A stretch of 64,000 nt of DNA from Isoetes taiwanensis (GCA_021234155.1 JAJEKV010000084.1:744001-808000); one strand, 5' to 3'; positions 1 through 10,752 are shown, counted from the first letter of the stretch. Notes: generated by a model not told the origin, from the letters alone. A program made the numbers and translations.

Positions 1-245
1 GTAAAACTTTAAGAGGGAGAAACGGCGACAAAGAGGGAGCTTTAAATGCAAAGTACAATTTTAAAAGCGGACGATTCAAATTTGGACAATTGTGATCAAA
101 TTTCAATTCTGGTGAATTTTTGAATTTTATATTAATTGCACAGGTGGCAAGTTTTAAATTACGGGCGGGATTTTTGAATTTTATGTTCAAATTTGGGCGG
201 GCAGGCGTTAGGGCGGGAAATATTCGAATTTGAAAATTCAAATTT

Positions 246-370
246 GGGCGGGCATGGGCGCCTGGACCGCCACGTGCATGGGCGGGCATGGGCGCCTGGA
301 CCGCCACGGGCATGGGCGGGCATGGGCGGCTGGACCGCCACGGGCATGGGCGCCTGGACAGCCACGGGCC
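246..370 (+). repeat. GC-rich 34-bp minisatellite
   Basis: Three full 34-bp units (246-279, 280-313, 314-347) and a partial fourth. The unit reads GGGCGGGCATGGGCGCCTGG followed by ACCGCCACG(T/G)GCAT. Units differ by single bases. A degraded version lies at about 21,868-21,990. Open frames across it are low-complexity artefacts. Confidence 0.85.
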
Positions 371-770
371 CTAGTTGGCCGCCTGTGGTACAGCAGACAG
401 CCAGCGGCCAAAGTTAGTTATGCCTCATTGTTTTTCTGGAGCACCTCATTTGTTTTTTTTCGTTTTCGATTCCAGCTCTCAGCGCCTCGACCTTAGCCAC
501 CAGCGCCCAGCACCTACTCGCCAGCGCCTAGTGCCCAGCGCCTCGAGCAAGCCTTTTTCGGCCTCTGTTTTCAGTGTTTTCTGGCGCCATTTCCCCACAG
601 TTCAGCGCCTCACCCCATCAAGCTACACACCAGTTTCCGGACCAAATTCAAGGCGCTCGAAATGGAAATCGACAATTTTGGAGCTCCTCAGAATAGTGGA
701 GACAGCGGCTAGCGCACCGCAAGGCACAGGTATGTCATCTACTTGCATTTTTGTTTGATCTAAATGGCGC

Positions 771-1711
771 CACCACGCCATTTCGATGTCTTAGCTTACT
801 CTTCGGTCTTGTTGTTGGCAAATGGCGCCACCGCGCCATTTAGATGCCTGGTAGCCACTTTAGGGTCTTATAGTTGACAAATGGCGCCATGGCGCCATTT
901 GGATGCCCGAGCTTACTTTAGGAGTCTATTAGCTTACTTTAGGATGCCTATTAGCTTACTTTAGGGTCTTGTTGTTGCCAAATGGCGCCATGGCACCATT
1001 TGATGTCTATTTGCTTACATTAGGGTCTTGTTGTCGGCAAATAGCGCCATGGCGCCATTTGATGTCTATTTGCTTACATTAGGGTCTTGTTGTTGGCAAA
1101 TGGCGCCATGGCGCCATTTGTATCTGAGTCCAGTCCATAAACACTAATGGAAGCATTCGCATATCTATTGCTTCTCTTTGTGTTGCGTTCTGTAGTGCAC
1201 TCTCCTACGAGTCGCAGGTGCCTCGACCCAGTTAGAGCCACTCTCCTTCGAACCATCTTCCTTGAATATTGCGAAGGGGAGGGGCTCCGACTGGGTGGAG
1301 GCACATGCAACCAAACGCAGGGAAATGCATTCGAACTGCTTCCATGTGCTTATGCACTGAACTGGGATTCAAATGGCACCATGGCGCCATTTGCCTAGTC
1401 GTCTGGTTATGGAAGCATTCACATATGTATCAGCAATAAGAACCAATCTACCGACCAAATGGCGCCATCGCGCCATTTGCTTGGTAGCTTGCTTCTCATT
1501 GTGTTGCGTTCTGTATTGCACTCTCCTACGATTCGCAGGTGCCTCTACCCAGTCAGAGCCACTCTCCTTCGAACCATCATCCGAGAATATTGCGAAGGGG
1601 AGTGGCTCGGACTGGGTGGAGGCCTCTGCGACCAAACGCAGGGAAATGCATTCGAACTGCTTCCATGTGCTTATGCACTGAACTGATGCAAATGGCGCCA
1701 TGGCGCCATTT
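771..1711. repeat. Array of 22-bp palindromes upstream of the ParB-like gene
   Basis: About nine boxes of the form AAATGGCGCCATGGCGCCATTT, or close variants, lie near 772, 820, 879, 980, 1039, 1098, 1371, 1456 and 1690. The full box is a perfect palindrome made of two GGCGCC cores around CATG. Spacing is about 60 bp in the first part, within a repeated context (tagggtcttgttgttggc-box-gatgtctatttgcttac). Related boxes occur in the spacer (20,820-21,170), in the gene's intron (3,565-3,650) and, degraded, downstream (5,388-5,440). They could be protein-binding sites, hairpins or the sub-repeats of a mobile element. The sequence alone does not decide. Confidence 0.85.
1147..1711 (+). repeat. Two direct ~321-bp units in the upstream region
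   Basis: The stretch starting near 1,181 (tgttgcgttctg, then ctctcctac, then gccactctccttcgaacc) repeats from 1,502 with a period of 321 bp. Each unit ends in a palindrome box. Units are about 90% alike. They lie just upstream of the first exon-like frame at 1,792, so they may be 5' non-coding or promoter DNA of that gene. Confidence 0.75.
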
Positions 1712-1791
1712 GCATAGTCGACTGGTCTGCTTGCTTGTTCCAACCAGAGTTATTGATGCCTCTTTGTTACTGATGCCTCTTTGTTGCAGCT

Positions 1792-2217
1792 ATGTTACGT
1801 CCGGAAACACAATTTCAATCCGACCAGACTATCATGCTGACAGACAGGAACTGGTGCATGGAAATAATGCGGGTGAGCCCCTCTACTGCTACAGGCTTGA
1901 AAGGAGACTGCAGAAGAGAGCTCTGCCTGCTTATAAAGGAGACAGCCCCTGAATCAGCCGGAATTTACCAGCCGGGTATCTTGGTCCACATGAAGATGGT
2001 TACCAAGAGCGGTCGCGATGATTGGATCCGGGTGGTCTGTGAGGATACTATGCAGCAGAGAATAATTGTCTACTATGTGGACTGGAAGTTTTATGATCCC
2101 ACTGTAATGTCTTCTAGTATTGCAAATGTAGCTGGTTCAAATAAGAAGCAAGGTCAAGGCCGCCATCATACAACAAATTTGAAGAAGCCGACATCCGTGG
2201 TCCACAAGAAATCTTGA
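1792..2217 (+). CDS. Upstream exon-like frame of the ParB-like gene
   Basis: A 141-codon frame, opened by ATG at 1,792 after a pyrimidine-rich stretch ending in tgttgcag|ctatg, which resembles a splice acceptor. It may therefore be an internal exon rather than the true start. No known domain is recognised. The segment around residues 65-95 (HMKMVTKSGRDDWIRVV, then QRIIVYYVDWKFYD) looks like folded protein. It ends in TGA at 2,217. A second frame carries on just downstream (LARAQKLLAIVDTARL near 2,285-2,335), which suggests the stop is a frameshift and that this frame once joined the Lys-rich part beginning near 2,400. The right copy (23,400-23,815) is more damaged. Confidence 0.5.
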   Translation: MLRPETQFQSDQTIMLTDRNWCMEIMRVSPSTATGLKGDCRRELCLLIKETAPESAGIYQPGILVHMKMVTKSGRDDWIRVVCEDTMQQRIIVYYVDWKFYDPTVMSSSIANVAGSNKKQGQGRHHTTNLKKPTSVVHKKS

Positions 2218-2417
2218 GAGGCTTTATGATTCTTCGCAATCGTATGAACGAATTTAAAACTTCGCCTCATTCGTTGTCAAGGCATTAGCCCGTGCCCAGA
2301 AACTACTCGCCATTGTGGACACGGCCCGGCTAAAAACAGTTAGAAGGGGAAGAAGACAAGACAAACTAAGGAGGTAGTTGCAAAACGAAAAAAAAGACTC
2401 CTCATCCGCAATCGAGG

Positions 2418-3530
2418 ATGCTGGCCAGAAAACCCCGAGGAAGGAAAGGCTGGCAAGGGAAAGTTAAGAGAAAGGATCACTTAAGATCCGAGAAGGAAAA
2501 GAAAGAAAAGAGGGAAAAGAAAGATAAGAAGGAAAAGAAGGAAAAGAAAGAGAAGGAAAAGAAAGACAAGGAAAGGGGAAGAAAGGGCGTAAGGAAGGAA
2601 AGGCGGGGAAAAAAGGAGGGAAAGCACGGGGAGCCAGAGGAAATGGAAGGGAAAAAGAAGAAGAAGAAGAAGCACAGGCTAGAGACCTCTGAGAAGGAGA
2701 GAACACCTAAAAAACAAAGGAGAGAGACTCGTACTCCTAGTCCTGCTGGAAGTCCAAGACGGGAGAGGAGCGACGAGGAGGCGAGAAGTGGTGGTGAAGT
2801 TCCTCCAAGCCCATCACATATCCAGGATTCTGCAGGCACACCGGCCAAAAGGGTCACCATTCAGAAGCCAGAGCGTAAGCTTACATTAAGAATAGCTCAG
2901 CACTTGCTCGAGGTGCCTTCAAATCTTAAGGTGGAAAGATCAGAAGAGGAGAAGACGGCAGAGAACACGTTACAGAAGATCTTTGACCACCGCCATCTTT
3001 TTCCTCTGGGCATCACATTTATAAAACGAATAAACGTGTTCAGCCTAGTTCAAGGGCCTGCAAATCTGACATCTAGGCCAAGAAATATGGAGCACGTGAA
3101 GACCTTAGTGGAATCCTTTCAAAGAGACCCACATCCGGTGTCTACTCCTGCGGATGTGATTCCATTCAATCCCCTCACAAGGAAACTGCAGCCTTGGAAA
3201 ACTGAGGATGACCTCATGGGGATGCACTATTATATAGTAAATGGCAATCACTCAGTTATGGCTGCTCAGCTTGTTTGTAGAAGACTCGGCACAGCAAAGT
3301 CCCAAGAGCAAATGTCAAAGATTTATCTTGAACGGAATTGCCGAGTCTTATCTGGCACAGTCAACGAGCAAGAATGCCTGCAGCTCAGTTGTGAAGTCAA
3401 TGATATCGCTGCCAAGACTATCTTCAAGGAACCTTACATTGATAAAATAACCCACCTGCGGCAACAATATGCTCTTTGCGGGAAGCCTGATCCATCGGGA
3501 TGCGGGCAATCACGCTCAGAACCATACAAG
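2418..3530 (+). CDS. Lys/Glu-rich protein with ParB/sulfiredoxin-like domain
   Basis: Open for 371 codons up to a GT splice donor at 3,531; reading on into the intron gives a 391-residue frame. Residues ~20-100 are almost only K, E and R, a disordered nuclear-type tail, followed by a Ser/Pro-rich linker (105-150). Residues ~155-350 form a conserved-looking domain: 'EHVKTLVESFQ' near 225-235, then 'MHYYIVNGNHSVMAAQ' at 269-284. The latter matches the ParB/Srx signature (a hydrophobic strand, then G-x-H and a helix). ParB-fold proteins bind CTP/ATP or act as nucleases; no activity can be assigned here and no HTH is visible. Palindrome arrays lie upstream and inside the intron. The right-copy counterpart (24,001-25,085) is frameshifted, mainly at CAG/CTG. 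The product could be a host gene or a transposon-borne protein. Confidence 0.6.
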
Positions 3531-3679
3531 GTACATCGTGTTTTTATTTTCTGCAAGATTAGCAAATGGCGACGTGGCGCCATTTCCTCATGAAATAAGC
3601 CGAGCCATTTCCTCTAAAATGGTGCCCGCGGCGCCATTTCATAATCATTGCATTCAAGACTAACTTCTTCTTGTTTCCG
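3531..3679 (+). other. Intron of the ParB-like gene, containing palindrome boxes
   Basis: GT at 3,531 follows an AAG codon, and a T-rich acceptor precedes 'ttatgcggctttgg'. In the right copy the acceptor is clean (ttcttgtttccag at 25,240); in this copy the CAG reads CGG. The intron is ~150 bp and phase 0. Inside it are GGCGCC palindromes in an aaatggcg...cgccatttcctca context, the same boxes as upstream of the gene. Confidence 0.6.
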
Positions 3680-4320
3680 GTTATGCGGCTTTGGTGAAGT
3701 TACCATGCGTGGTAAGCAACCGAGAAAGATTTCAACCCGGTGGGTCTTCATGCGGAGGATATTTTTCAACTATTCATGTCCCTATGGAACTTGGGAAATC
3801 TTGCAAGTTAACAGGATAATAAAAGGACAAACTATTACTATGCTTCCCAGGCAAAAGAGTGTGACTTCCGATCGGACCTACGAGGTGCATGAGGGTCTGG
3901 ACTATGAAGGCTGTCGAATTTTGTTCGGGGAAGTCTTTGGATGGAAAGACCTACGTGAAGGTCTGCCACGATTATCTGGTAAGCAATTCTTCAAGACAAG
4001 GGGCAAAGACACTACGATCTATATCGTTCTTAAAGAAGGAGATTTTTGAATATGTGAAGGATAATTTTCGAAGAAGTTCACATCCTTCGATCTCCCGTCT
4101 TGCTAGCGTGGCGAGCCGAGGATACCGACTTGATTTCCATGGCCACCTTGCATAGTAAGTGGGTTGAAGTTGGAGTGACCAAGGAAGGAGTTTGATAGCG
4201 TGCCACTTGCCTTGGCAAGATTTATCGCCAAATCTTTGTCTTGCGGAGAGGATCTTGAAGACTTCCGTTCGCGAGGTTGAACTAACCCGGCGGCAGGGGC
4301 AAGTTGTTTGCACTCACATA
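3680..4320 (+). pseudogene. ParB-like gene, exon block after the intron (frameshifted)
   Basis: Continues the protein after the intron. The right copy keeps a longer frame (25,241-25,588) with 'MRGKQPKDFNQWVFMPEDIF' and 'GLDYEDCRILFQEVLDGKTY'. Here the same region is split among three frames at 3,648-4,155. A later stretch reads EIFEYVKDNFRRSSHPS in both copies. No domain is recognised. The breaks coincide with CAG/CTG differences between the copies, so at least some may be sequencing error. Confidence 0.5.
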
Positions 4321-5166
4321 CCGGCATCCTTGATAGTCACGGACACTAGAGGCATAACTCAATGTGGGACAAAACCACACTATCTAACTTTTTTGATACA
4401 AAAAGAACACCACCCGGTGATTCTTTGGATGTGTGCTTAGCAAGGCGAGCATAACTTTTTATTTCATCGTGTTGGATAATCTGGATTCCCGGATCGAGTT
4501 TTATTAACATGTATGAGGGCCGAATACAAGAATCCGCGCCCCGCGAGGGGTTAGGGAGCCCCATGCACTCTTGGCCCGGTGATCCCTACTCGATGAAATT
4601 GACCACCAGATTCCGTTTGCGATCATCCTCAAGAACTGCCACCAGTTCCGGTACCTAATGAAGAAGACGCTGACGGGGAGATCGTGAGGCTATGGCGGGA
4701 AGCTCTCGCAATGTGGGTCCGAATGCTGACTATAATCATGAGAAACCAGGCGGGCCCTGCCACATGCTTCTACCTCGTCGCAGAAAATGGTGCTGCCGGG
4801 GAGCAGGAGTGTTTGATTACTTCTCCGGTTCGTTTGGCGGAGCTTCATTGATAAATAAGAGATTTTTGCATTGTGTTGAAAGTGACCGGTTAAAGCGGCC
4901 TCTTGCCTTGGTAGGCTTGACCGCCCTCTGAATCCTATCATGTTCAGTTCTGTGACGGAGACAAAGGTGCTATTGTTGAAGAAGCTGTAGATCCACCAAA
5001 TCCAGAGATGCCTGAAGCTCCACCCGATGTGGACTATGATGTGATCAAGAATACACAATTCAATCTGGACATTCTTGATGATCCCAATTTCACTGCCACA
5101 GCGTTCAAGAGCTTTCAAGGAGATCCTATGGGTGCTTCTTCTAGCCATGGCGATCACGCGAACTGA
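4321..5166 (+). pseudogene. ParB-like gene, C-terminal part (broken)
   Basis: Protein-like stretches in changing frames include ITFYFIVLDN near 4,450-4,480 and an acidic, Pro-rich end (PPNPEMPEAPPDVDYDVI near 4,991-5,044, then a run to TGA at about 5,166). The right copy shows the same order at 25,880-26,728. The acidic tail contrasts with the basic N-terminus. It may be the natural end of the gene, because AT-rich non-coding DNA follows. Confidence 0.4.
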
Positions 5167-5554
5167 AACTGATCTTGTGGAACCCGATCACGATCGACGA
5201 GCCACGATTTTTGTGTGATTATAATGTAAATTGTACAATAATATTTTTGTAAACAGACTCTCTCTTCCGAGTTCTTGCCTGTTGTGGCAAATTTTTTGAT
5301 ATGCAAAACTATGAATTTGGAAATTTTAACTAATTTTGTGATGTCATGTTTCTTTAGCTTCATTATATGCACTGTTAGTATTTTTAATGGTGCCAATAAA
5401 TGGCACTTTAGATGCATTTTTTTTCTAAATGGCGCTATAATTGCTCAAAAAATCGGCATAAAATGGACTAAAAAGGATTTTCGTTCCTAATTGGAATCAC
5501 GAAATTTCTCATTTTAATGAAATTGTGCTTTATATGGCATTCTGCACAGGCAGC
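5167..5554. other. AT-rich 3' flank of the ParB-like gene
   Basis: No coding signal. It resembles a 3' untranslated region (ataatgtaaattgtacaata, ttttttgatatgc). Degenerate boxes recur at 5,388-5,440 (aatggtgcc, aaatggcac, aaatggcgctat), so box-bearing DNA lies on both sides of the gene. It is nearly identical in the right copy (26,740-27,085). Confidence 0.5.
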
Positions 5555-8350
5555 GGCAGCCCATTATTATCCCCTAATATAGCTTTTCTCGGGGACCGTA
5601 TCAAAAGCCTTCCTTGAAGTCCACAAAAGCTGACAATACAAGTCTGCCGATGGTTCCGGTATCTTTAATCCGGATGCCCGCTGATGTAAAGATATGGTCA
5701 ATGGTTGATGGCGGTCTAAAGCACGCTTGTGTGAGGGCTCGCACATGCTTGCCCTCTGCTTGTGGAGTCAACTCTTTGCTGAGAATGCCGATAGGTTTTT
5801 AGCAAATACTAAGCGACCATGATCGCCCGGTAATTGGCGACGGTGTGGGTGCCGCTGTGAATAGGGACAACCACAGCGTGGTCCATTGTCGGAAACCTTC
5901 TGCAATGCTGGTTGAGCAGGGGTAGTGGGATCGGCACCCGGCGGTACGCCCTGCCATTTAATTAACAGGCCTCCATACCGCCGAGGTCGGTTGCGCTTCC
6001 CATTAACCGACCATTGCCGGGGCCCTCACAACATCCTCCTCGCGAACCAATGGGGGGCCATCCTGTGGGGGAATTGTGGGCGTCTGGCGTCCCTAGTGGG
6101 TCATAGAGCTGCTGCAAATCTTGTTCCCCTTGCCGGGTGTGATGTCCCCTGTAGGCTGGGCTGGCCTTGAACACTCTGGCCAAAGGTTGAGGATGAGTGT
6201 CAGCCGGGCGAACATCTCCCCACGATGCACGGCAGGTACAGCGCCTTGTCTCCTTGAGATGGGTGTGGTCTTGTGTAGAAAATTGGCACTGTAATGGTAC
6301 ACGGATCTAGAATGTATCGGGATGGCATTTACGTTCTTCCTCCCACGAATCAAACCGCCAGTTACGGAAATGTTCTTGTCACTGAGCGGCGGCCTTGGGG
6401 GTCGCCAAGCACACAATCACGCACGCTCATAATCTGAGCCATGGCCCAGGGATGGCGAGGGGCTGGCATAGTGGGGGTTCTGGCGGCTTGCAAACCATCC
6501 CAAATAAAGTGGGAGGTGATGCAGTGAGCCTCCTCATCCCATTGTCGGTGCCACCGAAATAGTGATGGGATGCATATCTTCTGCGACTACAAGTTACATG
6601 CGACCACACTGGGGCCCCTCCCCACGATTGTCACAATGCGCATGTGCACTTGGCCGGACCTTTGTGACAGGCCATTGCAAATTATCAAGTCAAAAATGCC
6701 ACATAGCGAGAACAGCGTGCATGCCAGCCCAGTGACACCCTTTGTCATCTGATCCTCGTGGCGGGTTGCCTCTGCGGGGCGTAGGCTGGGACACATGGGT
6801 AGCCCGAGGGGTCAAGTCTCATAGGGCTGCTCTCCACGTCGTGCATTGGGAAATCCCCAAGAAGGGCGACCCTACCCAAGCTGTTTTGTCTTTGGCGTAT
6901 GTCATCATATAGATCGACATAAGGGTCCATCCTATCCGCATCGAATTAACTGCGATAGAAGGTGCTCTGGCGTGAGGGAAATAACGAGGCGGCCGAAAAA
7001 AGAGGGTTGCCAGTATTATGTACCACGAACCACAAATTACGGTTGTTACTGTCACATCTTTGGAGGGTAACCCGAATGTACCAAAGTTGTCCGGTGGTAG
7101 CAAACAACCCCACCATGACCCTCATCACAATGCAATTATTGAAGGCCAGAAATGTTGGTAACCCGGCGGATCAGGTAGCTGTGCTTGACATGCTCCATGT
7201 CTCCATGAAAAGATGAATCCATATCGGCTGCCCGCGGAGTTGAGGCTGTCCCCCTTCTACCAAGGGAAACCTCGACAATTCCATGAGACCACCCGAGGCA
7301 CAATTCCTATTTGTCAAGGAGTCGTGGTATGCAACCTGAGTCACGGGGAGTGACGAGAAGTGATTTGAGGAGAAGTAGATGGAGCTGCAACATTATGGTG
7401 AGGGCGTGGGCTGTGAGGGAAAGCGAGTAGGAGGCGAGGAGGAGGGGGCGTGGTAGGAGAAGCGAAGCGGGGCCTCGCTCAGTGCGGTTGGGGCTGCGGT
7501 TTACAACGCGATGCTTGGTGGCGGAAAAATGTGCATCCTGCCCCCGAACCAATCTGCGGCACCCCTTGGTGGCGAATGCCTCGACCACGACAAGCTCACA
7601 ATGCGTGCCTCTGTTGTCCCGGTGTGAGGTCAGGTCCCGCGTCACGGGGATGTCCCCTTCGACATCTTGCCACGGCGCGGCGTAATATGGCATCACGCAC
7701 TGCGCATCCGCGCCATGAATATGACAATCTGATCCGCGACCAGGCGTTGAGCCCATGGCGGGCTGCTTTCGGGGAATAGACTTCTTAGGAATGTCATCCC
7801 GTCCCGAGGGGAATGTGTGTTGGATGTTGCGAGAAGACTCTCCCCCTCCTCTTGGCATGCCTCGGACTACAGTTATTGGCCTCTCTTGTCTGCGCTCTTG
7901 GAGTTCAGGCACAACGGGTCAAAGGTGAAGGCGGGGGCTGTCTTTGGGGTGGTGGTGGTGGTGGGCGAGATGGCGTGGGGTGGCGAGTGCGGAGAACGCG
8001 GTCGTGGTCTGGCTGCGGCGTGGAAGTACATTGCGGGGAGTAGCCCGGTGCAGGCGTCCTCGACCATGTGAAGTGGGAGCCCGCGGCTCTTGCGGGGGGC
8101 CTGCTGGCGCTTGGCCATCTCTGCACCACTGCTTGTTGCGGCTGACTATGAACCTCGGTAGGGAGATCCTGGCCTGTCTATAGATGGCTGCCCGCAGCCC
8201 ACAGACTTGGGCTCACGGTAAGGCGGCTTCGAGGCCCAACACCTGAGCGTCAGGCGGGCTTTGCTGCTCGATCGTACTCGAAGAACCGAAGGCGTATTGC
8301 GGCTATGCGCAAAAGGCCTGCGCTCCCGTGCCATGGTGTTGTTTGGCATT
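5555..8350 (-). pseudogene. Degenerate minus-strand LINE (endonuclease and 5' part of RT)
   Basis: The minus strand carries LINE fragments in shifting frames; they are clearest in the right copy. Its 5' end is on the right. The endonuclease start is marked by WNCRG near 28,815 and a 'LIFLMETW'-type stretch in the right copy. It runs through RT motifs to a 'DFKKAFDTVPR'-like motif-A remnant at the left end. The YxDD part is missing, so the 3' half is truncated, unlike typical 5'-truncated LINEs. The 7,307-8,350 part is C/P-rich and may be ORF1 or 5' UTR. Heavy frame breakage leaves no usable ORF. Confidence 0.55.
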
Positions 8351-8379
8351 TTAAAAGCGCCAAAGCCCAGTGGCTATTT

Positions 8380-8822
8380 TCATCTCTTAATTCATTTTTT
8401 GTCTTGCGGTGTTTGGACATGGTGCATCGGATAGTTTGCGTTGTGAGAATAAAATGCTTATTTTAGCATATATATTCAAGCATATACATTCACTTCTCAC
8501 GGCCCTTAGCGTTACATGGCTGGCGGGTTTGCAGGGAATAGCGATTTTCTGTAACCATTGGTGGTGGAGAAGATGTAGCAACAAAGGGTCATGCCATTCT
8601 CCTCGATTTGGTGGAAAGCTTTATTGTGCGGACACTCCACGGGAATATTGTTGTTAGACCACCTCACATGGCGGTGATGGTGTTGTTGTAGCTTCAAAGT
8701 CGAAGGTCTTCCTTGAGTCGAAAACATTAAGTGACAATATGCAATCTCATGCCAAGTGTTCGAAAGCACGTGGTCAAAGCATGTATACTTCATTATTTGT
8801 TTTTGTTTCAAACTTTATTTGA
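8380..8822 (+). pseudogene. Exon-like fragment, possibly a captured gene piece
   Basis: In the right copy (30,171-30,588) an acceptor-like ttttgtcttgcag precedes a frame with 'LRAWLASLQDKDFTITIGGG' and then 'RNIVVRTPTSNSDGVVVA', and a donor-like ttgag|gtaagc follows. This left copy is broken by small changes at CAG/CTG. No family is recognised. It lies upstream of a Helitron-type 3' end at 10,792, and capture of exon fragments is common for Helitrons, so that is one reading. Confidence 0.35.
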
Positions 8823-9018
8823 GGTAAGCTTGATGCTTCAATTCGGATCTTGGTGATACATCACATGCTCCAGTGCTAACTTTGTCTTTGGCTCTGGCTC
8901 AGGCATGTTTTAAACATATTCAATTAAACATATTGAGCACACGCACGTCTTGGTTCTGGGGCTTAGGGAGTTGATTGGAGTTGGATCCTTAGTTAGCCTA
9001 TGAATTGGAACTTATGAC

Positions 9019-9344
9019 ATGTTTTATATTGCAAGATCTTTGTTTGCAGGCAAGAAAATTATTTCTTTTTATTTTTTTTTTGGACCTTTGATGATATATT
9101 GACACGAAAAGATTTTTTTCACACAGATGAGTACTAGATGAGTATGAAATTGGAACAAGAAGACCTACAAAGGATTTTTTATATTGCAAGATCTTTGTTT
9201 ACGAGACAAAAGAAATTATTTCCTTTTTTTTTTTTTTTGAGACCTTTGATGATGATGTATTGGCCTGAAAGATTTTTTTTTTCACATGTAGATGAGTACG
9301 AGATGAGTATGAAATTGGAACAAGAAGACCTACAAGGATTTTAA
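9019..9344 (+). repeat. Tandem duplication of ~160 bp
   Basis: Two direct units share 'tatattgcaagatctttgtt', a T-rich tract, 'gacctttgatgatg', and 'gagtatgaaattggaacaag'. The units start near 9,019 and 9,178. The right copy has the same pair at about 30,790-31,110, differing mostly in poly(T) length. Confidence 0.8.
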
Positions 9345-9549
9345 GTCATTTGCATGTATGATAACAAAATATCTATACATCAAGGGATCACATATATATC
9401 CTCTATAGCAAATGAACAGGTTACATCCATACATCAAGGGATCACTTATCCACATTATGTTTTCAATGGCAAGTGATCATGTTACTACTTTGGCGTATTA
9501 GATCTCAAATTCATATATATACACACTTGTACAAAGTGAAGAACAAAAG

Positions 9550-9975
9550 TGGCGCCTTTTAAGTAGCATGTTCTCATTATCAGGTTGTACTATGTCAAAG
9601 GTGCTAACGATGTTTATTCTCCTCTCAAAAGTGATAGTGAAGATGCCTTCAATACGATTATTTGCCGCAAGCGGTTAGGTATTGGGATGCTCGAGGCATT
9701 TACCTTATCAAAGGCATAGATTATGGGCTATTAAGTGTTTTTTCACCTCTATAACCTTCATGGTAGTAGATTTGAGCAACACAAAATAATATATAGCCTA
9801 CTATGCAATTTCCATCTTGCAAAAAGTACCACTAGAATAAACACTATATGGGACATTTTTCAACATGTTTATAAAACATCACCATACATAGTTGTTTGTT
9901 CAACATTGTATAGTTGTTACACACAACTACAAAAGAATATTGCTTATTTGAATGCACCATATAGTCCACCCTAAT
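9550..9975 (+). pseudogene. Second exon-like fragment before the Helitron-type end
   Basis: Best seen in the right copy (31,353-31,688), where a 111-codon frame begins with 'YYVKGANDVYSPLKSDSEDA'. In the left copy the frame breaks at 'ccgcaagcggttagg', against 'ccgcaacgagccagtt' on the right. No domain is recognised. It may belong with the exon-like piece at 8,380, since orientation and spacing fit two exons of one captured gene. Confidence 0.3.
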
Positions 9976-10036
9976 GCAAAAACGTTGTTGCCAAGGTGAG
10001 CAACTCAATCCCCGCCTTTCTTAATGGCCAAATAAT

Positions 10037-10328
10037 GTAGCCATTTTGTTTTAATAATATTCAAAAGTGAATAGAATAGAATAATAATTGTGGATTCTAA
10101 TCTTCATAAAATTTGAATTGACCCAAGGATAAGATTTTACAAACAATACTCTTCAATAACCCGGTAACTATTCATTTGCACCATGTTGTTTAATAATATT
10201 CAAAAGTGAATAGAATAGAATAATAATTGTGGATTCTAATCTTCATAAAAATTGAATTGACCGGGGATAAGGTTTACAATTCTTCAATAACCGGTAACTA
10301 TTCATTTGCAGGCAAATGAATAGTTACT
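10037..10328. repeat. Direct repeats of ~150 bp ending in a hairpin
   Basis: The block 'aataatattcaaaagtgaatagaatag...ttcaataacc(c)ggtaactattcatttgca' occurs twice in a row (10,037-10,187 and 10,187-10,310). The second ends in an inverted repeat: ggtaactattcatttgc-ag-gcaaatgaatagttact (10,293-10,328). In the right copy this is a perfect 17-bp hairpin (32,071-32,106). The one mismatch here is a CAG that reads CGG. Confidence 0.8.
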
Positions 10329-10720
10329 CATTATTACCTCGACTTAACTAGCGACTTTGGCAACTTCGACCCAATATCTCCAGGCACTTGAAAGTTCAAA
10401 ACTAGAAAGCATACACACACACAATTGTATCACTAAGGAACCATCTTGAAGATTCAAATTCTAGCAACTGGATATCGCAAGCTAAATTTTTGTCTATGAC
10501 TATGTGAGGCATCCTACCATTAGAAGAGCTTTGTACCAAGTGCGAAGGAATAGGGCAAGGAGCATGTTTCGGATCCTACTTCATCCTCGGCACAATAGAA
10601 GTATCCTAACATAACATTATGGTTACTATGTTGCTGCCAAGCATACACAACTTAGCTGGGGATTGTTGGACATGTACCAAATATACATAAGTTAGCTGGA
10701 GATTGTTGGACATTAAAAAA

Positions 10721-10752
10721 TCTATTCTATTCTATTCTATTCTATTCTATTC
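10721..10752 (+). repeat. (TCTAT)n microsatellite
   Basis: About six perfect TCTAT units immediately upstream of the Helitron-type hairpin. The right copy has the same tract at 32,499-32,530. Confidence 0.9.

Noticed and set aside
193-758. Overlapping frames on both strands across the minisatellite and CAGCGCC-rich stretch
   Set aside because: Open frames follow from GC-rich repeats with few stops; composition is low-complexity and the right copy does not keep them.
1371-1711. Palindrome arrays as a CRISPR-like array
   Set aside because: Spacers are themselves repeated and the host is a plant; there are no cas genes. The boxes are dispersed palindromes, not repeat-spacer units.
2464-2860. 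Minus-strand frames rich in Ser/Phe/Leu/Pro opposite the Lys-rich region
   Set aside because: They are the antisense of AAG/GAA-rich codons encoding the Lys/Glu tail: low complexity with no independent coding signal.
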